Below, piece after piece: positions 1 through 12,237 of a stretch of DNA of 64,000 nt. Both the position numbers and the translations under genes were made by a program. The stretch comes from Chrysopilus asiliformis (lineage: Eukaryota; Arthropoda; Insecta; Diptera; Rhagionidae). Location of the stretch: assembly GCA_964034945.1 (NCBI GenBank), contig OZ035961.1, forward strand, positions 9,222,501 to 9,286,500, read 5' to 3'. The first letter of the stretch is position 1; each line of letters opens with the position of its first letter. The notes beneath the pieces are model-generated. The model searched no databases. It was not told the origin of the DNA and saw nothing but the letters and a program-made list of their open reading frames with translations.

Positions 1-1915
1 GAGTACTAAATGATTCGAGGATCGCATTTTGCAACTTTAACCGAAGACTATAAAGTAATTATTAATGTTTGAAAGATAATGCACCGCAGGTAAAATATTT
101 TAAAATCAATACGATGCAACGCAACATTTTTTGAAAGAAATGCGCCGCAGGCAGAAACGTTTAGCGAGTCCCCAGGTCGATCCAGAGTGCGCAAGAAACT
201 TAACATTTTGCACAAATGTGTATCTCGTAAAAAGAAAGGTAGTTTTTAAGCGCCTAAAACTGGATCATTTCTTCCCCCGTCCCCCCGCCTAGATTTTTTT
301 GCATATTTGCCACATTACAAAAGTCTAAACAACAAATAATGCTAAACAACATTCAAGAAGTGATTTTATCGTGTACTTAAGTTAAAATAAATTGAGTTCA
401 ATTAAAGTGTTGGACAAAATCAATCAAAAACAAAAACATTATTAAGGACAGAAAAATCTCTCAAGCGTTTAGTTTACAAATGATTTATTTAGTTGTAGGT
501 CAGTGACCACCATAAGCGGCCATGTTAAGAGACTCTGTAACAATTTATCAATTTAGCCAGACGCCTTTTCAATTGCGAACTTATAAGCAATCACAAAACT
601 TTGACCACGTGCTTTACCGGCAATTTTCCAATAATAAAAATTAAATTCATTTAAAGCATGAAAATAACTTTTCGCTTATAGCCATAATGATTTCATGAAA
701 ATTAAGCTTATTTTTGAACTTGAAAAAAAATCACACAATGGCATGCCATATGCATTTTAATCAGCGTAATCAGAGAACGTAAATTATTTTCACATCAAAA
801 GCACCTTATTATTATTTTATGCGATATATTCTACAAATAAAAATGCCAGCTGTAAGTTAAAAACACTGTAGAATGTTTAAAAAAATTAATTTTCTGTTAG
901 CGGCGTAATTTGTTTTGCCTCATTTGATTTCAAGTGCTTGTGATATTGAATTTTTTTTATTCTAATAATCGGCAGTTTTCTTTTAGATTTTTAAAATATA
1001 CAATTTTTCTGAGTAGCATTCTCGGATCGTTAATTTTCAATTTTAGAGCTTGAATTATAAGGAAACTCATTCATTAATAGTTATTTATGTAAAAAATTAA
1101 ATATGGGAAGCAGATGTTTTTTTTAGATTATTATCATAATTTCTGAGAGATTTTCAAGTTTTGATACGCCGGACCTCTAACGGATTTTCGTCTCAAGATC
1201 AAAACAAATTTATGCATTCGCAAAACCAAGACATTTTCTCGCCCAAAATTTACACGAAAAAATCGCCATAAGTCAATGCCATTAACTGACATAAGAAATT
1301 CACAAGAAATGCCCTTGAAATTAAAAAGTCTGCAAGATAATGACGCCGACGAAGTTCATAGTCAATGCGTCTAATTTGAAAAAAAATATAAAAACATCAG
1401 TCAAGATTCAAAAAAGATCACTTGTGAAAAGCACGCTGAAAAACTTGATGTAAGATTCAGAAAAAAAAACATCGATTAAATGTTGCATTACGCATTGCTG
1501 AATCTGATTATGGTTTAATTATAGCAGTTTGCTTTCCTCATTTAAATAGAATCGATTGCAGCCGACGATGAAATGTTGCTGAAAAAAGGCGATTTAGTCT
1601 CGTGCAAGTCGAGATTGCGCCGCGGTTGATAAACGCTACAATTAAATGTGCAACGAGGGATTGCATCATTTTAATCGTCTCTGATGTAAAGTATCTGAAC
1701 CAAATCAGATAGACATGAAGACACCATGAAGTTCTACAAAAATAAACACAAAGATACGATAAGAAATAGCCCGAGAAACGAAATTTTGACGAGGAAATTG
1801 GAATTTAAGAAATGTCAGTACGCGTCTTGGAAGATCTTCAAATAGATTTGCTTGAAATTGCCCGCCAAAAAATGTTGATTAAAAATGTTTTTATATAAAT
1901 TTAACTTTTACATAA
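1..1915. other. AT-rich non-coding DNA, no gene recognised
   Basis: I see no open frame with recognisable protein content, no splice-bounded exon and no RNA gene here. Positions about 246-297 match a short internal piece of the family B element (the C-rich stretch that follows its GGATCATTTCTTCCCCC motif), so this is probably an old fragment. The rest is low-complexity A/T-rich sequence. Confidence 0.5.
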
Positions 1916-2056
1916 GAGGCTATCCATAAAATGCGTCACACTTTTAGGGAGAGGAAGGTGGGGAACTTCAATTGTGCGAAGGATCTTCAATTGTGGGAAG
2001 GAGGGGATCTCCAAAACTCCTAAAATTAGCTTGACTTCTTTTATGGACACTCTCTA
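1916..2056. mobile_element. Short MITE with TCCATAAAA inverted ends
   Basis: The left end reads GAGGCTATCCATAAAATG and the right end, reverse-complemented, reads GAGAGTGTCCATAAAAG, giving imperfect inverted termini around a G-rich centre of about 140 bp. A similar pair of ends occurs at about 28483-28648 in the UBC9 intron. No coding capacity. The target-site duplication is not clear, so the superfamily is unassigned. Confidence 0.5.
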
Positions 2057-3893
2057 AATAATGATTCAGCTTTGTATCAACTTAATCGATTCCATTGCCC
2101 AAGTCCCGAGTCGATTTACAAAAGTGTCTTTCTATCTGTCAATCTGTGTACAAGATTTCTAAAAAACTACTTGAGATAGAGCCTTGAAATTTTACAGGGA
2201 TGTCCGTCCTGGAATAAAGTGATCCGATCAACCTTTGGTGAAAATCCGTTAACCGGAAGCAACAAAAATGGCGGTTTTTTAAAAATCACAATTTCATTTC
2301 TCAAGATTTACTCCAAAATTACGCGTTTTTCAGTATTTATGACAGAACTTGGAGACAATAAAATTTCCTATTGTACATTTGTGGCTTTTAATAGAACTTC
2401 ATCTTAAGTTGTTATCGAGATACTTGTATGTCGTTATTTAAAAAAAATCTGTTTCTTTACGATTACCTCGAAAAGTAACGGGTTTTTGATGGTTCAACGT
2501 ATGAGATGAATTGAAGAGAATATGGTTTACCACAATTTTGTCTTTCACAATTATCCGCTATATTTGACCGTTATTGACTGCCATGGCTATAATTTTTGAT
2601 AGCCAGTGAAAATTGGCACTATGATTCATGAGCGGCCAAGGCTATCATTTTCGATAGCTGGGTCTACAATCATTTTTGCAAAATTGGTCTGGCAGTCAAC
2701 GTGTTAAAAGGTAAAAAAAAAAAGATTTTTGCGAATTGATAGCAAAGTAACGGTTTTTCGAAAAAATAGATGAAAGAAAAGTTAAAGATAGTAAAATTCT
2801 CTACATTGTTGTCTTTTACCGTATATCGATATCTCTTACCGTTATCGAGATATTTCAGATTTTGTAAAATAGAAACTAATATTTTTATATTAACTAATAT
2901 TTTATTCGTCGGGTTATCGTGTAAGTTGTCCAGAGATGCAGATTTTGTATAAGAAAGTCATATGCTGCTCACATCAGATTTTTCAATTTTATTTTTTATT
3001 ATTTTTTATCATAAAATTTATATCAAATTGGATCCTCTAATAATTCAAATTTCAGCTTTTCCTAAATTCATGTTTTTGATCAAATAATTAGGGTATTCAT
3101 GAAATCAAATAAAATTACCGATTGCGTATTTTTTAGCGGACTGTTTCATGAACGCAGCTTTTGAAGAATTTGTTGAAGAATTGAAGAGATTGGGCAGCTT
3201 TTCGGCACAAAATTGGAAGTTAAAAATGCCGAGAATCGGTGAAAAATTAATAAAAATATCAGAATAATTGAGACAAAAGAAATTCTCATTATTGCAGCTG
3301 AATTTCACAATTTTTCGAATATCTTTATTTGATGTTTACGTAATTTTACGAGATTGTTTACATACCAAAATCATCGCGTAAACTTACGAGAGTCGCGTGA
3401 AAGATTTATCATACAAATGTTGACAGGTTATTTAGGATATGGTAAGTTTACGCGGTTTAAGAGGCATTTCTGCGATTCTATGAATCCCCCTCATGCATAG
3501 ATATACTAGATCGCTCGATTTGCTGTCTCAAATTGTCCCATTTCAATACAGTTCAGTCAATCAAAACGAGTCAAGTAAGAGCAAGATAACCGTATGAAAA
3601 TAAATATAGTCCTCTCGTTTAAACCGTGAGCTGTCAAAGGAAAATAGACTTTCGGAATGGTGTTGGCGCCTAAAGTTATTTGTTTGCGCCTAAAGTTAGT
3701 CTCAAACTTGTGAAATTTGAATTTCGCGGCAAACTAAATTTGAATTTCGCGACCTTATACAGTTCAGTGGATGCGTTCAAGTACGATAAAGAGGGAAATA
3801 CTTTTGGGACCTTTTTTCAGCAGAGCTTTGTATGGTGACAGTTGTTCTATGTTATATAGTTCTGTGCCCTCATGTCATTGCAATTAAAAACTA
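2057..3893. other. Non-coding stretch, no gene recognised
   Basis: Only short chance open frames are present. Around 2100-2215 a passage ending in a TGTCCGTCC-like string resembles the generic insect repeat context seen in families A and B, but it is too degenerate to assign. Confidence 0.4.
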
Positions 3894-4209
3894 AAGGTAG
3901 AAATAGACGCTGCGATGGTCGGTACAATCGTCGGGCCGATTTGCGGTTGCATGCGATAATTGTATAGTGTATGCGTACGAAATGACGGTTGGGCCCGATA
4001 TCGCACGGTCGTACGTCGCTGAGCCAAACCTGCGGTCGCATGCGGCAGATTGTATCGTTTGTGGTCTGCCATGCGACCGTCGATACGATATTATTTCACA
4101 ACTGATTGTAAAAACTGATTGTTCGATCAAAATCGCAAGTAAATCGTAACGTGTGTGTGCTGTATCCAACACAAGGCGGTACGACCATCGCAACGTCTAT
4201 TTCTACCTT
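3894..4209. mobile_element. 316-bp MITE with AAGGTAGAAATAGACG termini
   Basis: The left end AAGGTAGAAATAGACG is matched by its reverse complement at the right end. Similarity continues inward through TGCGATGGTCG on both sides, giving inverted repeats of about 30 bp with few mismatches. TA flanks both sides (3892-3893 and 4210-4211), which fits a TA target duplication and a Tc1/mariner-like origin. The interior is much richer in CG dinucleotides than the surrounding DNA, so it looks like a fairly young insertion. The open frames inside are incidental. Confidence 0.7.
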
Positions 4210-6607
4210 TACATGTTCGCGGTAAAAAAACTACTTTATTCAAGTAAATTTCTTTGAAATAGAATTTAAAGAAATGCGATCTTTGTGGAACTTAATAAAA
4301 CATTTTTGTTTCTCTCGAAGCTTAATTGAACGAATTGTACAATAAGAATATTTCGTGAGAACTTAAATTTTTCAATTAAAACTTAAATAGAATTTTTAGC
4401 AATTTGTTTTTCTAAAACAATGAATTTCATCCGTTAATTGAAATAGTTTTTTACTTTGAATATTAAATTTTAAACTCGTCAAATGACATTTTTATGTGAG
4501 GTTTTCAATTTGGCGATTCTCAGTTAAATCATTTTGGTTGCTAAAAAAAATTTGGCAAGCCATTGAAGTACCCACTAATTAATTTGATCTCTAGACAAGC
4601 TCACTGTCTTGTATATTCGGAGGAAATTTCATAGTATTTCTTTTTTTTTGTGTTATTCTTTAATTGGATACAATTTGAAGCCTTGTTTGATGTGAGAATC
4701 AGAGTATCTACTTTTGTATAATTGGAAATTGGTTCATTTGATCAAATTGGCATTTTTTTCACTTTGTAGGTTTCATGTTTTAATTATTGGATCAATATTA
4801 GGTTGAATATTTAATGGAAAATCACGAAATACAAAAGAAATCCATGACAAAGAGTTTCAATAATATAAATGTTAGTCATCAAAATTCGACATTTTTAAAA
4901 TGACGAAATCACCACTAGAATTGTATTTGCACGAATAAGTACTGAAGAACACATCAAAAAAGTGTATAGAAATTATAAAAGCGTAAAAAAGCCTAAATTT
5001 CAGCCTTTCCTGCATTTAATCAGCCTTAATTTATTTAAAATTTGTGCATTCATTTGGCGTAACCAAAATGACTTTGCTAAATGTGGTTTTATTCCGGATG
5101 CTGATTTTATTTCAAGAATATATTTGGTTTATGCAATGCGGATTTTAATTTTGCTGACCTTGTCAATAAAGTTCGTAATTCCGATAAGAAAAGAAACGAT
5201 TTTTAATCAATTTTTAAGCAGATAGTATAGATTCATGTCTGGTTCAAGGAAAAATTGTCAAACAAAAAAATTCAACCATTGTCGATTTATATTTTTTTTA
5301 TCTAATCAAATTGTTGCTTCAAAATTGAAATTTCGTCAGTATTTTTAATTTTTGCTAAAATTGCAAGTCAATGTAGCTTTTTCAGTGCAATTACTACTCG
5401 TGAAGTGAGTTTTCTGACTTCCGGTTACAAGAATTGTGAAAAAAAGCTCGTAATGCGTAGTTTTGACAGAAAAAAAAATTACAAATTAAAGCAAAACAAA
5501 ATTGAATTATTTTTACTTTCCTCTGCTATATGGGGAAAGTATTGTATTCATGACTGAGACCGGCTCGAGAACAGGGGGCAGATAGAAACTCTCTGATCAG
5601 TACGAAATCCGTTTCAGGCAAAATTATGAGGATCTCCGTGCATCCTAAATAACTCGAGAACGCATTCAGCTAGTGACTTAAAATTTTTTGTAAATGATTT
5701 TCACGAAAATCATAGTTTTCTATCAACTTTTGGGAAAGTGACATTAGTAATAACGGGTACCTACCAAACAATTTCTTTGAAAAAATACAATTTTTTGAAA
5801 ATTTCTTGAAATCTATGCGCTTTTGGGAAAAAATGCATATAACCAAATTCCAAGATAATAAGATTTCCTACATTTCTTCATTAACAGTTTTTACGTATCT
5901 TTAACGGTTCTCGAGATATTTGAAAATATATTTGTTACATATTTTTCCAAAATTAAATATTACTCAGGAAAGTTTTGTGTTGATCACAACCAATATTTTT
6001 TCAACAAATTTTTATTTATAGAATTTTATTTAAATCCATAAAAATTGCATTTCGACCAACATTTGGACAAATTCCTTTGTTGACTATTAAAATGTTTCAT
6101 TATCACGTGTTATTTACAAGATTTTCTGTGCGAAAATTAGAGAGATCACATTTGAAAGTCAAACTTTTCATGCAACTCAATCATAAAATTTGCGACGGTG
6201 CTATTAAAGTAAGCTTAAATTTGAGAGATTTTTCAAAACAAAACAGAAATTGTAAACTTTGCCAACGGTAGAGTAAAACATCGGATAACTTTGATTAGTT
6301 TAATAAAAGACGGCAATTTTCAGTAATTAGTATTTTTATTGACACTAATCTAAAGATAAGCACTTCTGAAATTGTGCTACACATATGAGTTATAAAAATA
6401 ATTGGAACGTCTTTCAGGAAGAAGTTTCTGAATTTTGTGTCGTGGTGTAAACGGTTGTGCAACTTGAATTTAGTGTCGAAATTCGCGGAGTAAAATGTCA
6501 GGTGTAAACAACGCCTTAGATTTTGGAAAATTTTGACAAATGTTTTGCATAAAAATTGTATTGAATACAGTAGGCACTCTTCGATTTCAGAACGGAGCGT
6601 ATTCTAA
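4210..6607. other. Non-coding AT-rich stretch, no gene recognised
   Basis: No conserved protein content. The 87-codon frame at 4962-5225 has no recognisable domain and looks like chance. About 5525-5960 has the feel of an old dispersed repeat (a GGGAAAGTATTGTATTC stretch followed by AT-rich sequence), but no ends could be found. Confidence 0.4.
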
Positions 6608-6771
6608 GGCCCGCCGTACACTTGAGCTAAGTTAGCTCAGCTATGTGCCTGTTTAGAGCTTAACGTGGTGTGTTTCGTCACGTATCAAAGTGAGGATAAT
6701 ATGAACCGCTAAACGTCCACGTCTAAACAGGCACATAGCTGAGCTAACTTAGCTCAAGTGTACGGCGGGCG
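6608..6771. mobile_element. 164-bp PIF/Harbinger-like MITE with perfect 49-bp arms
   Basis: Positions 6609-6657 and 6722-6770 are exact reverse complements over 49 bp, separated by a 64-bp centre. The element is flanked by TAA on each side (6605-6607 and 6772-6774), a 3-bp TWA duplication characteristic of PIF/Harbinger insertions. The absence of any mismatch between the arms suggests recent insertion or arm correction. It has no coding capacity. Confidence 0.8.
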
Positions 6772-6809
6772 TAAATCTGTGATTTGAATTTGCCATAACC
6801 CAGAAACTA

Positions 6810-7302
6810 CACTGGCTTTTATTTCGTGGTATACCAGCTGGTAAGCTTTTTAGTCGCAGTCTGCCAAATTTCTTTGGTGGACAAATTCTGGTAAAACAGT
6901 TCACTAGCAAAATGTCAGTGACAGCAAAATGTTAGTGACAGGAAACAACAAATTATGATTGCCAAAAAAATTGGCTTTAAAACGTATATAAGAAGATGAA
7001 TCTACCCTTTGTCATCTTAAATCTACACTCATGTAATATTTTGAATGTGCATTCAATATGCATCATAAAATATTGATAAGGCGAAATATATCATTTCTCG
7101 AATCTCTAGTTTCCGCCATCTTAATTTTGTTGTCTGACATCTGTCAAAATCGGATATATCAGCGCTGTCTGGTAAAATAGTAGTATACCAGCACTGTCTT
7201 ACGAGTAAAACTGGTATACCAGCACTGTCTTACGAGTGAAACTGGTAAAACAGGGCTTTTTAACAGACACTTTTCCTGGTGCACCAGAAATAAAAACCAA
7301 TG
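6810..7302. mobile_element. 493-bp MITE with TA target duplication
   Basis: The left end CACTGGCTTTTATTTC corresponds to the inverted right end CATTGGTTTTTATTTC, and TA lies on both flanks (6808-6809 and 7303-7304). The interior has short direct repeats, notably two successive copies of a GTATACCAGCACTGTCTTAC unit at about 7170-7240. These features suggest a Tc1/mariner-like non-autonomous element. Confidence 0.65.
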
Positions 7303-7376
7303 TACTTCCTGTGTAAACTTTACAAAATATTTTTCACGAAAATTTCAATGAAAACAATACTTTATTATACTACAAA

Positions 7377-7572
7377 CACAGAGCTTCTATAGAACAGAGG
7401 TTAAAATTGACACTGAGCGACAAAAATATGGCGTGAAATATGGGACTTTATCATTAGCACAAGCAGAAAAAAGCTTTCGTAAAGCTTTCGAGCTAATGAT
7501 AAAATCCCATATTTCACGCCATATTTTTGTCGCTCAGTGTGATTTTAACCTCTGTTCTATAGAAGCTCTGTG
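7377..7572. mobile_element. Foldback element with about 82-bp arms and 7-bp target duplication
   Basis: Arm one (7377-7458) and arm two (7492-7572) are near-perfect reverse complements with a 33-bp loop. The heptamer CTACAAA occurs directly before the left arm (7370-7376) and directly after the right arm (7573-7579), so it was probably created by insertion. A 7-bp duplication does not fit the 3-bp PIF/Harbinger or 2-bp mariner classes. A hAT (8 bp) or other foldback class is possible. The open frame across it is an artefact of the hairpin. Confidence 0.75.
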
Positions 7573-9121
7573 CTACAAATACATAAGAAACTGTAATAGA
7601 AATCGCAAATACATGAAATCGAAATTTCTACGGAAACAAAACAAAAAGATTTTTGGTTAAAATCAAATCTCGTAAAAATCATAAACACGTAAATCATGAA
7701 TCACTTTAAATTTGATTTATGGTTAACGTGTAAATTGGTGCCATAATTCGTAATGGAGTTTGAAATTAACTATGGGACAATTTTGATGTCCGTCGACCCA
7801 TTACGAATTGATATGATTTTTAGTAAATTTATTTGTTGAAAATTACGCTTGAAGTGACAAACTGACTTATCTAACCATTTATTGTGTATTGTAAAATATG
7901 GGGAATGTATACCAATTGTTCATGTTGCGAACTTGTCCGAATATTTTCGTCGGATTAGAGTCACGTAGAGGTGATAATTAGGTATATTTGATAGGGTTTA
8001 AAGTACCACTTAAGCGTGGTGCCTAATTACGCGGATTATAGATTAACATTTGATAAAAGCTACGCAGACATTGATTACAAACATTTTTTATTCAAGTCAT
8101 TGTACCTTCAACTAAAGGCGTGGTATTTGTTATGTTTTTCACATTCATTTAACATCTGGCCTGGTATGGTTTTCGGAATTACTGAATTGGGAAAAACCCC
8201 TATTTAATATATATATTGATTTGATAACTCGGGCTATAAAAATCGATCAAGATTACAAATTATGAGTGTTAAAATCGTTAAAATCCTTCCGGCGATTGTA
8301 ATGTGAAAATTTACAATCAACATCGGCACCTATTTCAATGCGTTTTAGTTTTACCGGAAATATGAAGCAAGTTTGATGAAATCAAGTTTCCTATCAAAAA
8401 AATTGTATCAAAAAATACAATTTTCAAAATAGAACCACTCTCTAGGTTCATAAAAGTCACTTGAAAATGTTGCAAATAAAAAATACTTTCGTTAAAAGCA
8501 CCCCATATTAATATCCAATTATAGTACATTCAAATTTTTTTCATTTCTTTCGTACGTTTGTTTTCCTTTTATACGTGAAACATTAACCCCTATAACAAAA
8601 CATAATTGAAGAATCTCCATTTCCCTCTTATAGTCCAGACAATTGGATAAAAAAAATCTCGCAGTTTATTACGGTCTCGTGATTATTGACACCGAAAATG
8701 AAATTTTCAAGAGAACTGTGGAATGAAATCAGTAAAGAATTTAACACAGGGTTCTTGTAAAAAACTAATTCGGAAAGATATGAAAATATGTTGCGAAAAA
8801 AACCAACCAATACTATTGGAAAAAAAAGTTGACCGACATGTCGAAATTTCAATCCTTATTATACAATCCATCGGCGAAATCCATCGGCGTTATTAATTTA
8901 AAAGAAATATTTGTTTAAAACTTTTGAAATTCAATCTGTGGTTAGAAATGACGGATAAGTATTGCCAGATACGACAAAATTTCCGATTTTCGCCGAAAAT
9001 TTGTTCGTGAGAGGGTTCACAAATTTTTTTTAGCAACCGCTTAATCGAGTTTTAAGCAAAAAGAGTTCGCTAACTCTATTTAGTGGCAGCTAACGTTTCG
9101 TGAAACTCGCCATTGAAATTT
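7573..9121. other. Non-coding stretch, no gene recognised
   Basis: Only short frames without domain content, and no transposon ends noticed. Sequence is A/T-rich with many homopolymer runs. Confidence 0.4.
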
Positions 9122-9510
9122 CAGGATATCCGACTCCGACTCTGACTCCTGAAAATCTACAAGGTTTAACTCCAACTCCAACTCTGACTTCTTCGACTAA
9201 AAAACACATTAAATCACATCAAACTTCAAATCAAACATTGTTTTTGGCTCTAAAACATTGAGGTTAGACTTAGTCTAGAAGGACAATAAACTAGAGAGTG
9301 ACCAATAGAGGTAAAATAACCAGTTCGGAGTTGGAGTCGACAAATTTTCTCTGACTCCGACTCTTACCCTTGGAGCACAATGAACGCAACCAAGGACGCG
9401 TGATGGTTGCGTTCATTGTGCTCTAAGGGTTAAACTTTCTTGAGAAAATTGATCAACTCCGACTCCCAAGCAAACACTGTGTCCCAACTCCGACTCCACA
9501 GCCCTGATAA
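9122..9510. repeat. GACTCC-rich repeat with inserted hairpin
   Basis: Three clusters of GACTCC/AACTCC repeats lie at about 9130-9200, 9320-9368 and 9455-9505. The last one ends ...CTCCACAGCCCTG, whose complement CAGGGCTGTGGAG looks like a hAT-type terminus. Inside, 9364-9431 is a compact hairpin: arms of about 28 bp around CACAATGAACGCAACC with an 11-bp loop, bounded by ACCCTT and AAGGGT. The whole is probably a degenerate DNA transposon carrying a smaller foldback insertion. Confidence 0.5.
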
Positions 9511-11712
9511 GAGCGTTAAATTTCAATGCACAAGTTTTAGGCCACATTATATTCGTCTACAAAATTTCATTGAAATTTTCGAGCTCCGGATACTGGAACA
9601 AATTTCGCAGCATTAAGAATTTGCAACCAGTAAAAAAATGTTTTTTTAAACAAATCAAAAAAATCCCTGATATTAAAATGTTTGTAAAAATATGTAAAAT
9701 AATAGCATTTTTTCTGTACTAAAAACGGTTTAAAACATCAGAACTCAAACACTGTACGAAAACGCAAATTTCATTACGCAGTGAAGCTAACAAATCCTGA
9801 AAATGCACGGGATCGGGAAAATTGGCCATATTTGGAAGGTCTTCAAATCACAGAACTTTCAAAATCACGGAATTTTCAACGTAGATATTGTATAAAAAAA
9901 AGTCATGTGGCGTTCACATCAGATATTTTACTCTGAAATTTGTGGGTTTGACACATTTTCATACCCAATTTTTTTTATTGCCGTTACTAATCCAATAATC
10001 AATTGTTTTTAAAATAAACCACAGAACCTCATTAATCAAATGAAAATATCTGATAAGAATAAATTTTGATAACAACTGAAAGCCCTCAACAAAATGGAAC
10101 TTCATTGCAACAATACCACACTAACGAATATTTTTTCTATAAAAACATTTTTGTTTTATATGTATATTCATTCTCGATTTTTACAAGATAATTACTAGAA
10201 CCAGTTTTTAAAATGTTTATTTAATGCATTTTACTTGAAACAAGTTGTACTTAAGTAAACAATCTACAAAAATTGAAAAAAAAAATTAATTTTTATACAC
10301 GATTGTCATAAAATTGGATCACGGATTTGCATTTTCTTTAAAATTAACAATAAAACCGTCATGGAAAAATGTTAAAACCTTGCGAACAAAAAACGTTGAA
10401 AATTAAATAGCGAAAAATTTCACACTTGAATTACATTTTGTTTTAAAAAAAAACGTTAAAAAAATTGAATTCTTATCGAAAAAAATTGTACTTACCTTAT
10501 CACAAAAATGCAGGTGTATAAACGTTATTGAAAAAAAAAATTTAAAAACAGTTTATAGTAGAAAATCACTTTCAATTCAAAATCAAATAATCGTAAAATC
10601 GTTAAGAATTTAATTTATAGATAAGCACATTGTCTTTGGTATTAATTTTATTTGATTTGGATATGTCTTGCACTGCTAACTGTTAACCTACAAATATCTT
10701 AAGTAGTTGGCCTTTAACGTTGACTTTCTTCTCATTTTTATGCATAACTAACTTGCATCAGGCACACAAACAAATGATGAAATAAAACTATTTTTTTTTT
10801 AAAATCAATTAAGATTATAGTTTTCTTAAATTTAAGTTCTCGAAAATCTTAAAAGCACTTGTTTTTATTTCTTCACTTTAAAAATCGGCAGATTTTCCAC
10901 TTGTTAATCGATGAAAAAATTCAAAATAACCGAAAGGTTTTTTTCTTCAAAACGACCTTTTAAGACGACTTCTGACTGAATACGTTGAAAGACTGAATGA
11001 AACTGAACTGAAATTGATTTAGTCGGCCGAGTTTACTAAACTCGTGTGGGGTTTTTGCACGGGGCCCGGCTCAATCGATGGGGCTTCTTTAGACTTCAAA
11101 TTCTGTGGTGTTTTCTTCAAGTCTTTAGTGACGGGTTGAAAAATGAGAGATTAAGACGAATCACAAACAAAAAATGGAAAAAGCTCTCATTGATTGATAA
11201 TGAGTTGAATGATACTTGAGTGAATGCATGGCGACATGTTGCTAGCAATAACTGTTAGTGCTGTCGGTTTTTTTAAACAAAATTTTAAAAACGCGCAACA
11301 AAAAATATTTTTTGTAAACTGGAAACTTTAACAAAAGCGAGAAAATTAGTTTTTCACCCGTGAAAATTACAATTTTAATTATTTTTTTTATTCCGTGTAA
11401 GCAAAATATTGCCGCAGGCATAAATTCTTGGAAAAAATATGCCGCAGGCGAAATTTTTTGGCATGCCAAAAATAAATACCGTCAATTTTAAAGCCTCATA
11501 CTGGAAAGAAAACAACAACTATATGTTTTGTGGCCAAACTCTTAACCCTTCGTCGGGCGCAACCGGCCTGAAACGCACGGCTCTGACGTCTCCGTTCGCC
11601 CCTGTGAATTTATTACTAGATCTGAAATTTTGTTTTTGTGTTCTCTATAAAATTTTTGAAACGAATTTAATTTTTTTGTTGTTTAAATATTCTTATGGAG
11701 AACACAGATTAC
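9511..11712. other. Non-coding AT-rich stretch, no gene recognised
   Basis: No protein-like frames. A small GC-rich passage at about 11550-11610 (CGTCGGGCGCAACCGG) stands out, but nothing recognisable is attached to it. Two short CCGCAGGC motifs near 11412 and 11445 recur at the start of the window (about 86 and 144) and may mark another old repeat. Confidence 0.4.
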
Positions 11713-12237
11713 TTTTAGAATGATAAAAAAAATTGAATTTTGCATGTTCGTCCGTCCGTTTGCCCGTCCGTCCGTCTGTTCGTCTGTCTGTCCGTTCGTC
11801 TGTTCGTCTGTTCGTCTGTCTGTCCGTTCGTCTGTCTGTCCGTCCGTCTGTGGCGCGGATTGCGGGCGCACGGATTAACCTAGAGATTTGAAATTTTGCA
11901 CAGATCCGTTTTTTTGTAAAATGCGAGGCTAAGTTCGTTAATGGGCAAAAATGAACTATTAGGGGGGTACCCCCCATACGAACGAAAACGTTTTTTGTAA
12001 ATATCGCAAAAACCGTGCATCTCATCAAAAGAGTGCAAGAACAAAAGTTATTTAGGATATGATTCTACATAAAACTCCCATACATCAAAATCCGATTCGA
12101 ATAAATTTTTAAAAATCTTATTGAAAAGTTTGACTTCAAAGTGGAATTTTGGTACAACTGTTCAAATTTTGATACGAATATCACCATACGGGTTTTCAAT
12201 AATTGCCAGATTGGCAATTATAGCTTTTGTTATGTTT
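11713..12237 (+). mobile_element. Family A element (GTCY tract, Helitron-like), copy 1
   Basis: This copy starts with TTTTAGAATG, runs through a long (GTCC/GTCT)n tract at about 11740-11850, then a body containing GCGAGGCTAAGTTCGTTAATG. It ends with the small palindrome AATTGCCAGATTGGCAATT followed by ATAGCTTTT. The same body is found at 26274-27552 and, inverted, at 35007-35550. The 3' subterminal hairpin and the GTCY microsatellite recall dipteran DINE-1/mini-me elements, which are Helitron-related; this assignment is by architecture only. It preserves the empty target site used by the insertion in copy 2. Confidence 0.65.

Noticed and set aside
4962..5225. 87-codon frame as a small gene
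   Set aside because: No domain, no clear promoter or splice context, composition like the surrounding AT-rich DNA.
11683..12028. Arg/Thr-rich repetitive frames over the GTCY tract
   Set aside because: Translation of a microsatellite inside a family A element, not a protein.
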